This document shows positions 31,598 through 37,109 of a DNA stretch of 37,109 bases, one piece after another. How positions within the stretch are numbered: position 1 is the stretch's first letter; the number at the start of each line of letters is the position of its first letter. The notes beneath the pieces were generated by a model, which ran no database searches, was not told the DNA's origin, and was given only the letters and a program-made list of their open reading frames with translations. The position numbers were made by a program, and so were the translations under genes. The DNA is from a virus, in the IMG/VR virus record IMGVR_UViG_3300009085_000019, positions 1 through 37,109 of that record; one strand, 5' to 3'.

Positions 31598-31815
31598 TGA
31601 GCACAGAGATTATGCTACTCCTAAGCTTCATTATGAGCTTTTTTGTGAGCGCAGCAATATGTAAACTGCTATCTAATCCAAGGAAAAAGAGAGCTCCAGA
31701 CTACAACGGATATGACGCTAAAATAGATAAGTTTTTTTGTCCCCAGTGCGGCCGTGAGATCACTATGGCCGCTACTTTTTTTGAAGTTTGCCCTTTTTGC
31801 AGAGATTCTTATTGA
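31597..31815 (+). CDS. membrane-anchored zinc-ribbon protein
   Basis: A 72-aa protein with one N-terminal transmembrane segment (residues 4-24) and a cytoplasmic zinc ribbon, CPQCG (48-52) and CPFC (65-68). It is coupled to the preceding peptide by TAATG. The promoter/operator region for the next gene overlaps its last bases. Confidence 0.55.
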   Translation: MSTEIMLLLSFIMSFFVSAAICKLLSNPRKKRAPDYNGYDAKIDKFFCPQCGREITMAATFFEVCPFCRDSY

Positions 31816-31861
31816 CACTAATGTCAAAGATAGATACAACTCTTTTTGACAACAACGTCAA
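31812..31861 (+). promoter_or_regulatory. promoter with two palindromic operators
   Basis: TTGACA at 31812-31817, a 17-base spacer and TACAAC at 31835-31840 form a promoter. TTGACACTAATGTCAA (31812-31827) is a palindrome with 6-bp arms that includes the -35 box. TTGACAACAACGTCAA (31846-31861) is a second palindrome with 5-bp arms at the start site. Centres are 34 bp apart, about three helical turns. Confidence 0.6.
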
Positions 31862-31878
31862 TTTTTAAGGAGCAAAAA

Positions 31879-32046
31879 ATGGTACCCTACGAAGTAAAAC
31901 AAGAGTTAAAAAAATACGCTGGCTTCCCACAAGTTACTGCAAATTGGAATGAAAAAACAAAAAGGTGGGGATTCCTATCATATGACTACAAAAAAGGATC
32001 CTCGTGGGTTGGCTGGATGTTAACAGCAAGTAAAGCACCAAATTAA
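31879..32046 (+). CDS. small protein of unknown function
   Basis: A 55-aa protein. The ATG at 31879 is chosen because TAAGGAG lies 9 nt upstream and downstream of the second operator; a longer frame starting at 31846 would begin inside that operator. Sequence MVPYEVKQELKKYAGFPQ and a Trp/Lys-rich C-terminus suggest a small compact fold. No family recognised. Confidence 0.5.
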   Translation: MVPYEVKQELKKYAGFPQVTANWNEKTKRWGFLSYDYKKGSSWVGWMLTASKAPN

Positions 32047-32056
32047 AGAGAGGCAT

Positions 32057-32455
32057 ATGTTAGAATCATATCATTCACAAGACTGCGATATTTGCGGCAA
32101 TAATGGGCCATGCTTTTATTGCGGCAAGAGAAACGTCGATGCAACAGAGGTTAAAGTCTTATCAATCATGGACGTTATTCAGCGACCACATGTCATGGTT
32201 GCTGTTGATATGACTAACGATGGTCATATCAAGACACACAAAATCACCAAAGAACAGATCGCAGATATCGGGGAAGCATACTGTAAGGAAGTTATAAACC
32301 TCACTCCTTTTGAGACGGTTTGGGGTATCCCTGACATGCCAGTTTCAAAGTTATTTGATATCAAAGTTGATGACATCAAAAAGACAAAAACACTCGTTAG
32401 CTTAAACGGAATATCAACAATTTACATTGGACTTATATATGACAATATCGCATGA
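32057..32455 (+). CDS. small protein with N-terminal zinc motif
   Basis: A 132-aa protein with CDICG (10-14) and CFYCG (19-23) at the N-terminus, then an alpha/beta region (VMVAVDMTNDGHIKTHKITK). AGAGAGG precedes the ATG. Its end overlaps the HTH gene by 17 nt. No function recognised. Confidence 0.55.
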   Translation: MLESYHSQDCDICGNNGPCFYCGKRNVDATEVKVLSIMDVIQRPHVMVAVDMTNDGHIKTHKITKEQIADIGEAYCKEVINLTPFETVWGIPDMPVSKLFDIKVDDIKKTKTLVSLNGISTIYIGLIYDNIA

Positions 32456-32645
32456 ACAAGAGCTACTTAATGATGTTTTGAGGTATAGAGATGTGAAAAT
32501 ACTAGCTCAAATCCTAAGGGTAGCAAAAAAATCAATCTATCGGTGGATCGACGGCGAGTGTAAGCCACACACCGAGTCATACAAAAAACTATTAGAATTG
32601 AAGGTGGCAGATGTTGAGAAAAATCGAACAGCCAGGAGGCCCTGA
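32439..32645 (+). CDS. HTH regulator
   Basis: A 68-aa protein with a helix-turn-helix at residues 16-40 (DVKILAQILRVAKKSIYRWI), typical of small phage repressors or Cro-like proteins. It shows IYRW followed by C..(x)..Y.KLLEL, parallel to IYRF ... YEKLQKL of the minus-strand HTH protein at 26178-26399. It overlaps both neighbours. A candidate to bind the palindromes at 31812-31861, which lie two genes upstream. Confidence 0.55.
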   Translation: MTISHEQELLNDVLRYRDVKILAQILRVAKKSIYRWIDGECKPHTESYKKLLELKVADVEKNRTARRP

Positions 32646-32778
32646 TGGGGCTATGTACCTGGTCGCATTTATAGTAGTTATCATGCTTATACTCAGCGGA
32701 TTTTTTGCGGGATGGGTTGTCTCAGACTATTTGCGTAAGGAAAAGGTGTGCGAAAATGGAGTTTTAAGACAAAGATAA
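32611..32778 (+). CDS. single-span membrane protein
   Basis: A 55-aa protein whose ATG at 32611 follows GAAGGTGG and overlaps the end of the HTH gene by 35 nt. Residues 16-38 are a strong transmembrane helix (YLVAFIVVIMLILSGFFAG), followed by a basic tail. Gene order and topology are like small exclusion or holin-type proteins, without further support. Confidence 0.5.
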   Translation: MLRKIEQPGGPDGAMYLVAFIVVIMLILSGFFAGWVVSDYLRKEKVCENGVLRQR

Positions 32779-32881
32779 TGAAGACAAAGAGAATGTAAAG
32801 GAAATCATAGAATTTTTGATAGAAGAATTAAGTTGGATGAAAATTCAGCTTGAAGAGATGAGAGAAAAGGGGCGGAAATGA
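32756..32881 (+). pseudogene. small coiled ORF with in-frame TAA at codon 4
   Basis: Frame from ATG 32756 reads MEF, then TAA (32765-32767), then 37 codons of a charged, helical peptide (EDKENVKEIIEFLIEELSWM and on) ending in TGA at 32879, which overlaps the next gene start as ATGA. The codons after the stop look coding and are well placed between two real genes, so a single-base nonsense change in a small gene, or an unusual start, is likely. Confidence 0.35.
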
Positions 32882-33033
32882 AATTCGGTGGTATAAAATT
32901 GCTATGTGAAAAATGTAGTCAACTATCTGGAACTAACGACTTTGAGTTTAACGATGTAACTTATGATGCTACATGTCCACTTTGTGGCCAAGTATCAGAT
33001 AGAAGAGATTTATGGGTGGTACTAAGTGAATAA
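32878..33033 (+). CDS. zinc-ribbon miniprotein, paralogue 2
   Basis: A 51-aa protein with CEKC (10-13) and CPLC (33-36). The C-terminal segment GQVSDRRDLWVV matches GGRSDMRDLEVV of the protein at 28444-28596. Its ATG overlaps the preceding frame (ATGA), preceded by AAAAGGGG. Its end overlaps the next gene by 8 nt. Duplicated within the genome about 4.4 kb apart. Confidence 0.6.
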   Translation: MKFGGIKLLCEKCSQLSGTNDFEFNDVTYDATCPLCGQVSDRRDLWVVLSE

Positions 33034-33277
33034 TAACTGGAGAAAAATGATCAAAGATGTTCTTCCTGTTGGTGAAACAATAATAGCTTGCACAATCAGT
33101 GATGAAGGGCTCGATCGAGAATTTGATGATGGTTACGGTGGGTCAGAGGGAGCTCCGTTTACGGCTTGGAGTGAGAATTGGGTCTTCTTTCCGATCTGTT
33201 ACGATGGTGCTGAGTGGGTAGGAAGAGCTCCAAGGAATCCATGCGATACAAGCATGTCACACCAGGGTGGTCAGTAA
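33026..33277 (+). CDS. DUF551-like small protein
   Basis: An 83-aa protein with a GTG start at 33026. WRKMIKDVLPVGETIIACTI at the N-terminus is the W..v.d.LP...... pattern of DUF551-type phage proteins, followed by WSENWVFFPICYDGAEWVG. Function of the family is unknown; such genes are frequent in accessory regions of phages and prophages. Confidence 0.5.
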   Translation: MNNNWRKMIKDVLPVGETIIACTISDEGLDREFDDGYGGSEGAPFTAWSENWVFFPICYDGAEWVGRAPRNPCDTSMSHQGGQ

Positions 33278-33418
33278 ATGAGTAACACAATATTTATGAT
33301 TGGCGCAATTGTGGTCAAGGGCGATATCCCATGGCTAACGATCTGTTCACTAGTGGCTGTTGGTGTGGTTGCGGATATCGTGTCGATGATGAAGCTAAAA
33401 CTTGTGAGAAAGCACTAA
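33278..33418 (+). CDS. 46-aa membrane peptide
   Basis: Starts at the ATG directly after the previous stop. The sequence has a hydrophobic segment at about residues 18-38 (PWLTICSLVAVGVVADIVSM) and a basic C-terminus (KLKLVRKH). It is convergent with the resolvase gene and overlaps it by 4 nt. Confidence 0.4.
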   Translation: MSNTIFMIGAIVVKGDIPWLTICSLVAVGVVADIVSMMKLKLVRKH

Positions 33419-33924
33419 GGACAAGACGACTCATAGTCAACTTCGATAAATGAAAAGTCTTTTGGCATTACGATGTTGTTAGTTAAACCACCGTAATATG
33501 CAATAAAGAAAGCATCTATTACACCATTATGCTTATTTTTAATCGTGCCGAAACCAGGGTTCATGCGAATGAAGCTTGCTTTGGAGTGCTCTTTTCCAAC
33601 GACTCCTTTTGACTTGCCGTTAACTTTCCTTTGCCAAGCTTGCGGCGACACGAGTTCGTGTGGGTACTTCTGCAAAAAAAGAAGGAGCTGATAGAAGTAA
33701 CCGCCAAAGTTAAAGTTGTTCTTGGTTCCCCAGACGGACATACCATGCACTTTCTCGATGTAGGTATAGTATGCTTCTGAGAAGCGAAAGCATGACTTTA
33801 GTATGTCTGCATTTAGTATGTTGTCTTCTCTAAATGGGAGGGCCATCCAACGCACCAGTTTAAATTCAAGATCAATCTCTGCTATGGCTCCAGTCCGACC
33901 TGGGTCAATTCCTATCAGCTTCAT
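33415..33924 (-). CDS. RuvC-like Holliday junction resolvase
   Basis: A 169-aa protein from ATG 33924 (a GTG 3 nt upstream is also possible; AAGGA precedes both). MKLIGIDPG has the first RuvC metal ligand Asp7; YIEKVHG supplies Glu57; GVIDAFFIAYYG near residue 150 supplies the last Asp. KGKS-type basic sequence in the middle fits the DNA-binding part. It would resolve branched DNA before packaging or help recombination with ERF. It overlaps the HNH gene upstream by 20 nt on the same strand. Confidence 0.75.
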   Translation of the reverse strand: MKLIGIDPGRTGAIAEIDLEFKLVRWMALPFREDNILNADILKSCFRFSEAYYTYIEKVHGMSVWGTKNNFNFGGYFYQLLLFLQKYPHELVSPQAWQRKVNGKSKGVVGKEHSKASFIRMNPGFGTIKNKHNGVIDAFFIAYYGGLTNNIVMPKDFSFIEVDYESSCP

Positions 33925-34240
33925 CACGTTTTTCCTTTATTTTATAAGCGAGCTGTCTTTTACGGTTTAAGTCAAAAGCACTTAATCCAACAAATTGATT
34001 ATAAATTTTATAGTCTCTTAAATGTCCTAGCACCAAGTGACAATAGTTGCAAAGCGTTATTAGATTTGATGGGTTAAGTTCACGATCGGGATCAACATCA
34101 AACGGAATGATATGGTGAACTTCAAGCTTTTTTGTGCTTTCACAAGCCTCACAGCGGCCGTTAGTTTTCAAGTGCTTAGCTCTTACACCTCTCCATTTTG
34201 AGCTTCTACCCTGGAGTTTAAACTTTATATAGTTAAGCAT
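33905..34240 (-). CDS. HNH endonuclease
   Basis: A 111-aa protein with an HNH motif: CEAC (30-33) and CNYC (64-67) as zinc ligands, LEVHHIIPF (39-47) with catalytic His42/43, NLITLC with Asn59 and His68. The basic N-terminus and C-terminal KRQLAYKIKEKR are DNA-binding. Small HNH proteins close to the terminase genes often support DNA packaging cleavage, but here it is about 1.4 kb from TerS and on the opposite strand. It overlaps the zinc protein upstream by 8 nt. Confidence 0.8.
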   Translation of the reverse strand: MLNYIKFKLQGRSSKWRGVRAKHLKTNGRCEACESTKKLEVHHIIPFDVDPDRELNPSNLITLCNYCHLVLGHLRDYKIYNQFVGLSAFDLNRKRQLAYKIKEKRDEADRN

Positions 34241-34469
34241 TGATACCCCACAGGTTATTAGGCATTGGAATAATATCGCCGTGGTTCTGCTTAGGCATAC
34301 CTGGCTCGATGAGAGCTCCCATCATGGGTGTCGATAGAATCGTTAGGCCTCGTGAGCATTCGGGGCATTGGTAAAAAATTTTAAACTCACAACTATCTCT
34401 GAAAATTGACAGCGCTCGGTCGCAATATGGGCAGAATCCTGTGATCCAGTAGTCTCTGATTTCAGTCAT
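34233..34469 (-). CDS. zinc-ribbon small protein
   Basis: A 78-aa protein with CPYC (13-16) and CPEC (35-38), a zinc ribbon, and a Pro/Met-rich C-terminus. It is the first gene of a three-gene minus-strand operon with HNH and RuvC. Such ribbons may help recruit the nucleases to DNA; inference only. Confidence 0.55.
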   Translation of the reverse strand: MTEIRDYWITGFCPYCDRALSIFRDSCEFKIFYQCPECSRGLTILSTPMMGALIEPGMPKQNHGDIIPMPNNLWGINA

Positions 34470-34492
34470 GTCTATACCTCTAAATTATCAAG

Positions 34493-34501
34493 TGATATAA
34501 T
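34493..34501 (+). promoter_or_regulatory. extended -10 promoter
   Basis: TGATATAAT is a perfect extended -10. Initiation near 34508 would drive the rightward genes from 34532, perhaps through to terminase and the head genes. No good -35 is in register. Confidence 0.5.
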
Positions 34502-34531
34502 TACTTTATAAACAAACCGCAGGGGATAGCA

Positions 34532-34861
34532 ATGACGAGAAAAAAAGCGTTAACTATTTGCCGGTCTGTGCGAGCTAAAACAATCTGGGCTATGGACTTT
34601 GATTATTTGCCACAGCTCAATGACGAACAGATCGGATTCCTAGCGGATTTTTGCAACTTTTACTACCATGGTTCACCCCATAAAGTTGAAAGCTTGCAAA
34701 TTACCCAAAAGCTAAGAAAAGAGTCTTATAATCGTAATAATAAAGCAGAAAGTGATATTTACACGAAGTTTAAGAAAGAAGGGGAAGAGCTGGCAGATAG
34801 TATGCCTGATTTTTATGATGAAGATTATATCATTGAGTTTATTGACAAAAAGTATATATAA
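34532..34861 (+). CDS. small protein of unknown function
   Basis: A 109-aa protein with CAGGGG upstream. It is mixed in charge, with an acidic C-terminus (DSMPDFYDEDYIIEFID). Sequence AMDFDYLPQLNDEQIGFLADFCNFYYHG near residues 20-47 suggests a small helical fold. No family recognised. Confidence 0.5.
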   Translation: MTRKKALTICRSVRAKTIWAMDFDYLPQLNDEQIGFLADFCNFYYHGSPHKVESLQITQKLRKESYNRNNKAESDIYTKFKKEGEELADSMPDFYDEDYIIEFIDKKYI

Positions 34862-34879
34862 ACAATAACATGATATTGT
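34862..34879. promoter_or_regulatory. 18-bp inverted repeat, operator candidate
   Basis: ACAATA (34862-34867) and TATTGT (34874-34879) form a dyad with a 6-base spacer, just upstream of TATAAT at 34885-34890. It lies immediately after a stop codon and 25 nt before the next start. The TATAAT box is very close to the start codon, so its use as a promoter is uncertain. Confidence 0.35.
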
Positions 34880-34903
34880 CTATATATAATTTTGAGGTGT
34901 TTT

Positions 34904-35143
34904 ATGTCAGAACAAGAAGCTCAAGTAGAAGCTCCAAAAGCAAAACTATCAACAATGCTACGTTCTATAAGCCAGCTTTTGATGTCGGGTTCGTTTCCTG
35001 GTACACATGCTCAGATTATAGTGCAAAGTATCGGCGTACTTGAAGTTTTAGCTACTTCAGAAGAGAAAAAAGAAGCGGAAAGAGAAGAAGTAAAGCTTGA
35101 AGTTGTGAAAGAGGAGGCTGTCTATGTCGAAGACGGAGTTTAA
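34904..35143 (+). CDS. small helical acidic protein
   Basis: A 79-aa protein starting at the ATG at 34904 with GAGG upstream (a longer frame from 34892 is unsupported). A helical centre (LSTMLRSISQLLMSGSFPG) is followed by a highly charged Glu/Lys tail. It overlaps the next gene by 20 nt. No function recognised. Confidence 0.5.
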   Translation: MSEQEAQVEAPKAKLSTMLRSISQLLMSGSFPGTHAQIIVQSIGVLEVLATSEEKKEAEREEVKLEVVKEEAVYVEDGV

Positions 35144-35372
35144 AGCTGGAGGGTCTGCGAAACATAAGCTTGATAAACCTTCAAGAGTGGTTCCCGCTTT
35201 CTCTGTGATAAGAGTCGCCGGTGGTTGGGCTTTTGTGAGATTGATGGTGGATCAAGACTATAATGTATTATCTGCTGAAGTATCTCAGCCAGATACCAAA
35301 CCCATCATCACGGAACGCTTTCGTATTGAGGTGGGCAAATACTGGGGAACGCTTGATGAGCAAACTATATAA
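35124..35372 (+). CDS. small protein of unknown function
   Basis: An 82-aa protein beginning MSKTEFKAGGSAKHKLDKPS. A beta-rich middle (FSVIRVAGGWAFVRLMVDQDY) suggests a small beta fold. It overlaps the neighbouring genes at both ends and belongs to the cluster leading into terminase. GAGG upstream. Confidence 0.5.
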   Translation: MSKTEFKAGGSAKHKLDKPSRVVPAFSVIRVAGGWAFVRLMVDQDYNVLSAEVSQPDTKPIITERFRIEVGKYWGTLDEQTI

Positions 35373-35625
35373 GCTCCGGCTGACAGATGAAAACGGCGTT
35401 ATGTCTTTGACGAACGTCTCTCTCATTGCGTCAGTGCTCAGAGCTACGCTTATGCCACACGCTACTTTCGTGGAATTCACGCTGGTAGCTGTGTGCTTAG
35501 CGTCGTATCAATTCAAAAGATGGTTACAATCTCGGCAGACAAACGAGCAGAAATTCGAACAAAGAATCGTCTCTGTTGAGAATGCGCTTAATCTAATTAA
35601 GTCGGCTATTACATTGAAAAGATAG
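35356..35625 (+). CDS. small membrane-associated protein, unknown
   Basis: An 89-aa protein starting at ATG 35356 (GGGGAAC upstream; overlaps the previous stop by 17 nt). A hydrophobic span is at about residues 39-52 (FVEFTLVAVCLASY), followed by a charged helix. Topology resembles small holin-type proteins, but no lysis partner is adjacent. Confidence 0.4.
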   Translation: MSKLYKLRLTDENGVMSLTNVSLIASVLRATLMPHATFVEFTLVAVCLASYQFKRWLQSRQTNEQKFEQRIVSVENALNLIKSAITLKR

Positions 35626-35646
35626 GCCAATTAAGTAGGGGAAAAA

Positions 35647-35958
35647 ATGGCTACTAAAAAGAAAGATGGAGCGAGAGGGATGGGTAGGCCTAAGGGCTCA
35701 ATCAATCGCGTTTCACTGGCTCTTAAAGACAGCCTCGAAGAAAAGGGCTTCGACATTGTACAGAAGCTTGTTGATCTTTATAAAAACGGCGACTTTGACG
35801 ATAAAGACAGAACAAGAATACTCTTTAGACTCATGGAATATACACATCCAAAACTTAAAGAGAGAGAAGTAACCGTCGGCGGTGAGGTGGTTGATACTCC
35901 AACGCCTGTACATATAACGCTTGGCGATCTGATTAAGGTCGCAAGAGATGATAACTAA
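35647..35958 (+). CDS. terS: terminase small subunit candidate
   Basis: A 103-aa protein directly upstream of TerL with an 11-nt overlap and AGTAGGGG as ribosome site. The N-terminus GRPKGSINRVSLALKDSLEE looks like the DNA-binding N-terminal part seen in some TerS-like proteins, followed by helices (FDIVQKLVDLYKNGDF) and a short C-terminal part. Size and position fit TerS, which recognises the packaging site and forms a ring. The identification relies on position and general style. Confidence 0.6.
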   Translation: MATKKKDGARGMGRPKGSINRVSLALKDSLEEKGFDIVQKLVDLYKNGDFDDKDRTRILFRLMEYTHPKLKEREVTVGGEVVDTPTPVHITLGDLIKVARDDN

Positions 35959-37109
35959 GGCACAGGCCAGGGCGTATCTTTGGACTCACGGTGATCTACA
36001 GTACAAACTGTGGGAACAGCAAGAAATCATATATCAAACAATCAGGAAACTTCCACGCAATGTACAGATCGTGGTTGTGCTTTGCTCGAGACAGTTTGGG
36101 AAGTCTGTGCTCGGTACGATCCTTGCAACAGAAGACTGTCTTCGCAATCCCGATGTTGTCGTGATGATAATCGGACCCACTATCAAGCAAACGAGGTCTA
36201 TTGTCAGACCACGAATGAAGCTCATCACAAGAGATGCACCAGAAGGGCTTATCAGGACAGTGAAAAGTGAGGACACTTGGTACTTTTCCAACGGCGCCGA
36301 GCTCAAACTTGGTGGGTTCGATACTAACGCCGGCTCAGAGCGTGGAAAAACGCTCTATAAAGTTTACATTGAAGAGATTGTCGACTCAGATCCCGATGGC
36401 TACCTTGAGTTTTTGCGCTCTGACTTGGGTCCAGCGCTTACTCACAGCAAGCATAGCCAGATCATCTATTTGACGACACTTCCAAAGATCCCCGATCATC
36501 CATTTTGCCTTGAAACTGTGCCAACAGCAGAAGAGAATAACGCTTTCTTCAAATTTACGATCAAGGACAACAAGAAGCTCGATCAAGATCAGTACGACGC
36601 TTGCGTGAGGATGTGTGGCGGAGAGCACACAGCAGACTTCAAGCGAGAGTACATGTGTGAGCAGATCAGAGACTCGACAATCATCCTGTGTCCAGAGTTT
36701 GACGACAAAATACATGTGATGGATATAGTGCTACCGGAATACTGTTCATTGTGGATAGGAGGAGATGTTGGAGGAATCAGAGATAAGTCCGTATTTTTGC
36801 TTATGGCATATGACTTTCCACGAAACAAAATATTGGTACTTGATGAGAGAGCGTACAACCCTGATACCGGCTCAGCTATCATGGTTGCAGGTGCGACAAA
36901 CATGGAGCAACAGTATCAGATTCCAGGAAAAATCAAACTCATGGCGAGGTATGTGGATTCGGACGGACAGCTTAGGGTGGATTTTATGCAACAACATAGT
37001 TATCCGGTTGCGCTTCCGAGGAAGGATGAGCTCGAGGCCACAGTTAATCAGGTGCGTGTGGCCGTCGCCAGAGGAGAGGTCGAGATATCACCAAACTGTA
37101 AGCTACTTA
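35948..37109 (+). CDS. terL: terminase large subunit, N-terminal part (continues at 1-318)
   Basis: This is the packaging motor ATPase and nuclease. Joined across the genome ends the protein is 464 aa, and residue 360 begins at base 37025 (= base 1). Visible motifs in order are a Walker A-like CSRQFGKS (about residues 46-53), a Walker B-like KVYIEE (138-143) and the coupling motif TTLP (176-179). The RNase H-like nuclease domain follows, with Asp in IGGDVGG (about 273) and LDER (299-301). The start ATG at 35948 overlaps the end of the upstream small terminase candidate by 11 nt, the usual TerS-TerL coupling. The portal gene follows 2 nt after the stop. Its length is normal for phage TerL. The apparent truncation is only the window edge. 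Confidence 0.95.
   Translation, partial: MITKAQARAYLWTHGDLQYKLWEQQEIIYQTIRKLPRNVQIVVVLCSRQFGKSVLGTILATEDCLRNPDVVVMIIGPTIKQTRSIVRPRMKLITRDAPEGLIRTVKSEDTWYFSNGAELKLGGFDTNAGSERGKTLYKVYIEEIVDSDPDGYLEFLRSDLGPALTHSKHSQIIYLTTLPKIPDHPFCLETVPTAEENNAFFKFTIKDNKKLDQDQYDACVRMCGGEHTADFKREYMCEQIRDSTIILCPEFDDKIHVMDIVLPEYCSLWIGGDVGGIRDKSVFLLMAYDFPRNKILVLDERAYNPDTGSAIMVAGATNMEQQYQIPGKIKLMARYVDSDGQLRVDFMQQHSYPVALPRKDELEATVNQVRVAVARGEVEISPNCKLL
37025..37109. repeat. 85-bp direct terminal repeat, right copy
   Basis: This is the exact second copy of bases 1-85 and marks closure of the genome. Removing one copy leaves about 37,024 bp. Confidence 0.95.

Noticed and set aside
34532-35625. A toxin-antitoxin system among the small genes before terminase.
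   Set aside because: The gene pairs overlap and are small, but none has a recognisable toxin or antitoxin motif, and operon packing is the simpler explanation.

Overview
The window is one complete, circularly closed genome of a tailed phage. Its first 85 bases are repeated exactly as its last 85 bases (1-85 = 37025-37109), so the unique genome is about 37,024 bp. The large terminase gene is cut by the window edge: it begins at 35948, crosses the junction and ends at 318. The order terminase, P22-size portal, scaffold-like protein, 427-aa coat protein, head-tail adaptor, gp10-like tail nozzle and four large ejection-protein candidates, with no tail tape measure, sheath or tube gene, points to a short-tailed (podovirus-like) member of Caudoviricetes. 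The host is very probably Gram-negative, because the phage encodes two putative lipoproteins and a secreted coiled-coil protein. A Bdellovibrionota-type host is possible from the style of the lipoprotein and metalloprotease genes, but this is a weak inference.

Layout. 35647-37109 plus 1-22889 (+ strand) is the late block: small and large terminase, portal, scaffold, coat, two small beta-rich head proteins, a 1589-aa fibre, adaptor, nozzle, a small tail protein, four large glycine-, glutamine- or alanine-rich internal virion proteins, then small genes that include a DUF1353-like protein, a membrane protein and a protein with a possible Acb2/Tad1-type hairpin. 22890-26687 is mostly minus strand. 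It holds a lipoprotein metalloprotease with its own extended -10 promoter and an accessory operon (HTH regulator, collagen-like proline-rich lipoprotein, coiled-coil secreted protein, four small Cys-rich or helical proteins). 26752-29393 (+) is an early/replication block: two small regulators, a winged-helix protein that may be the replication initiator, a tiny zinc-ribbon protein and an ERF-type single-strand annealing protein. 29460-35625 is a mosaic of about twenty very small genes on both strands, including tandem paralogues, several zinc-ribbon miniproteins, small membrane proteins, a second HTH protein, a RuvC-like resolvase and an HNH nuclease.

How it may work together. I see no DNA polymerase, helicase, primase, RNA polymerase or integrase, so replication and transcription should depend on the host. 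The phage contributes an initiator candidate, an ERF recombinase, a RuvC-like nuclease, an HNH nuclease and terminase, a set suited to recombination-dependent concatemer formation and packaging. I also see no recognisable endolysin. The most interesting non-coding material is (a) a 200-base leader at 27197-27396 with two sets of competing RNA pairings, one covering the ribosome-binding site of the initiator candidate, (b) an exact 29-base promoter-like repeat upstream of a possible short RNA and of the ERF gene, (c) paired palindromes laid over a promoter at 31812-31861, and (d) a tandemly duplicated terminator hairpin at 30773-30836.
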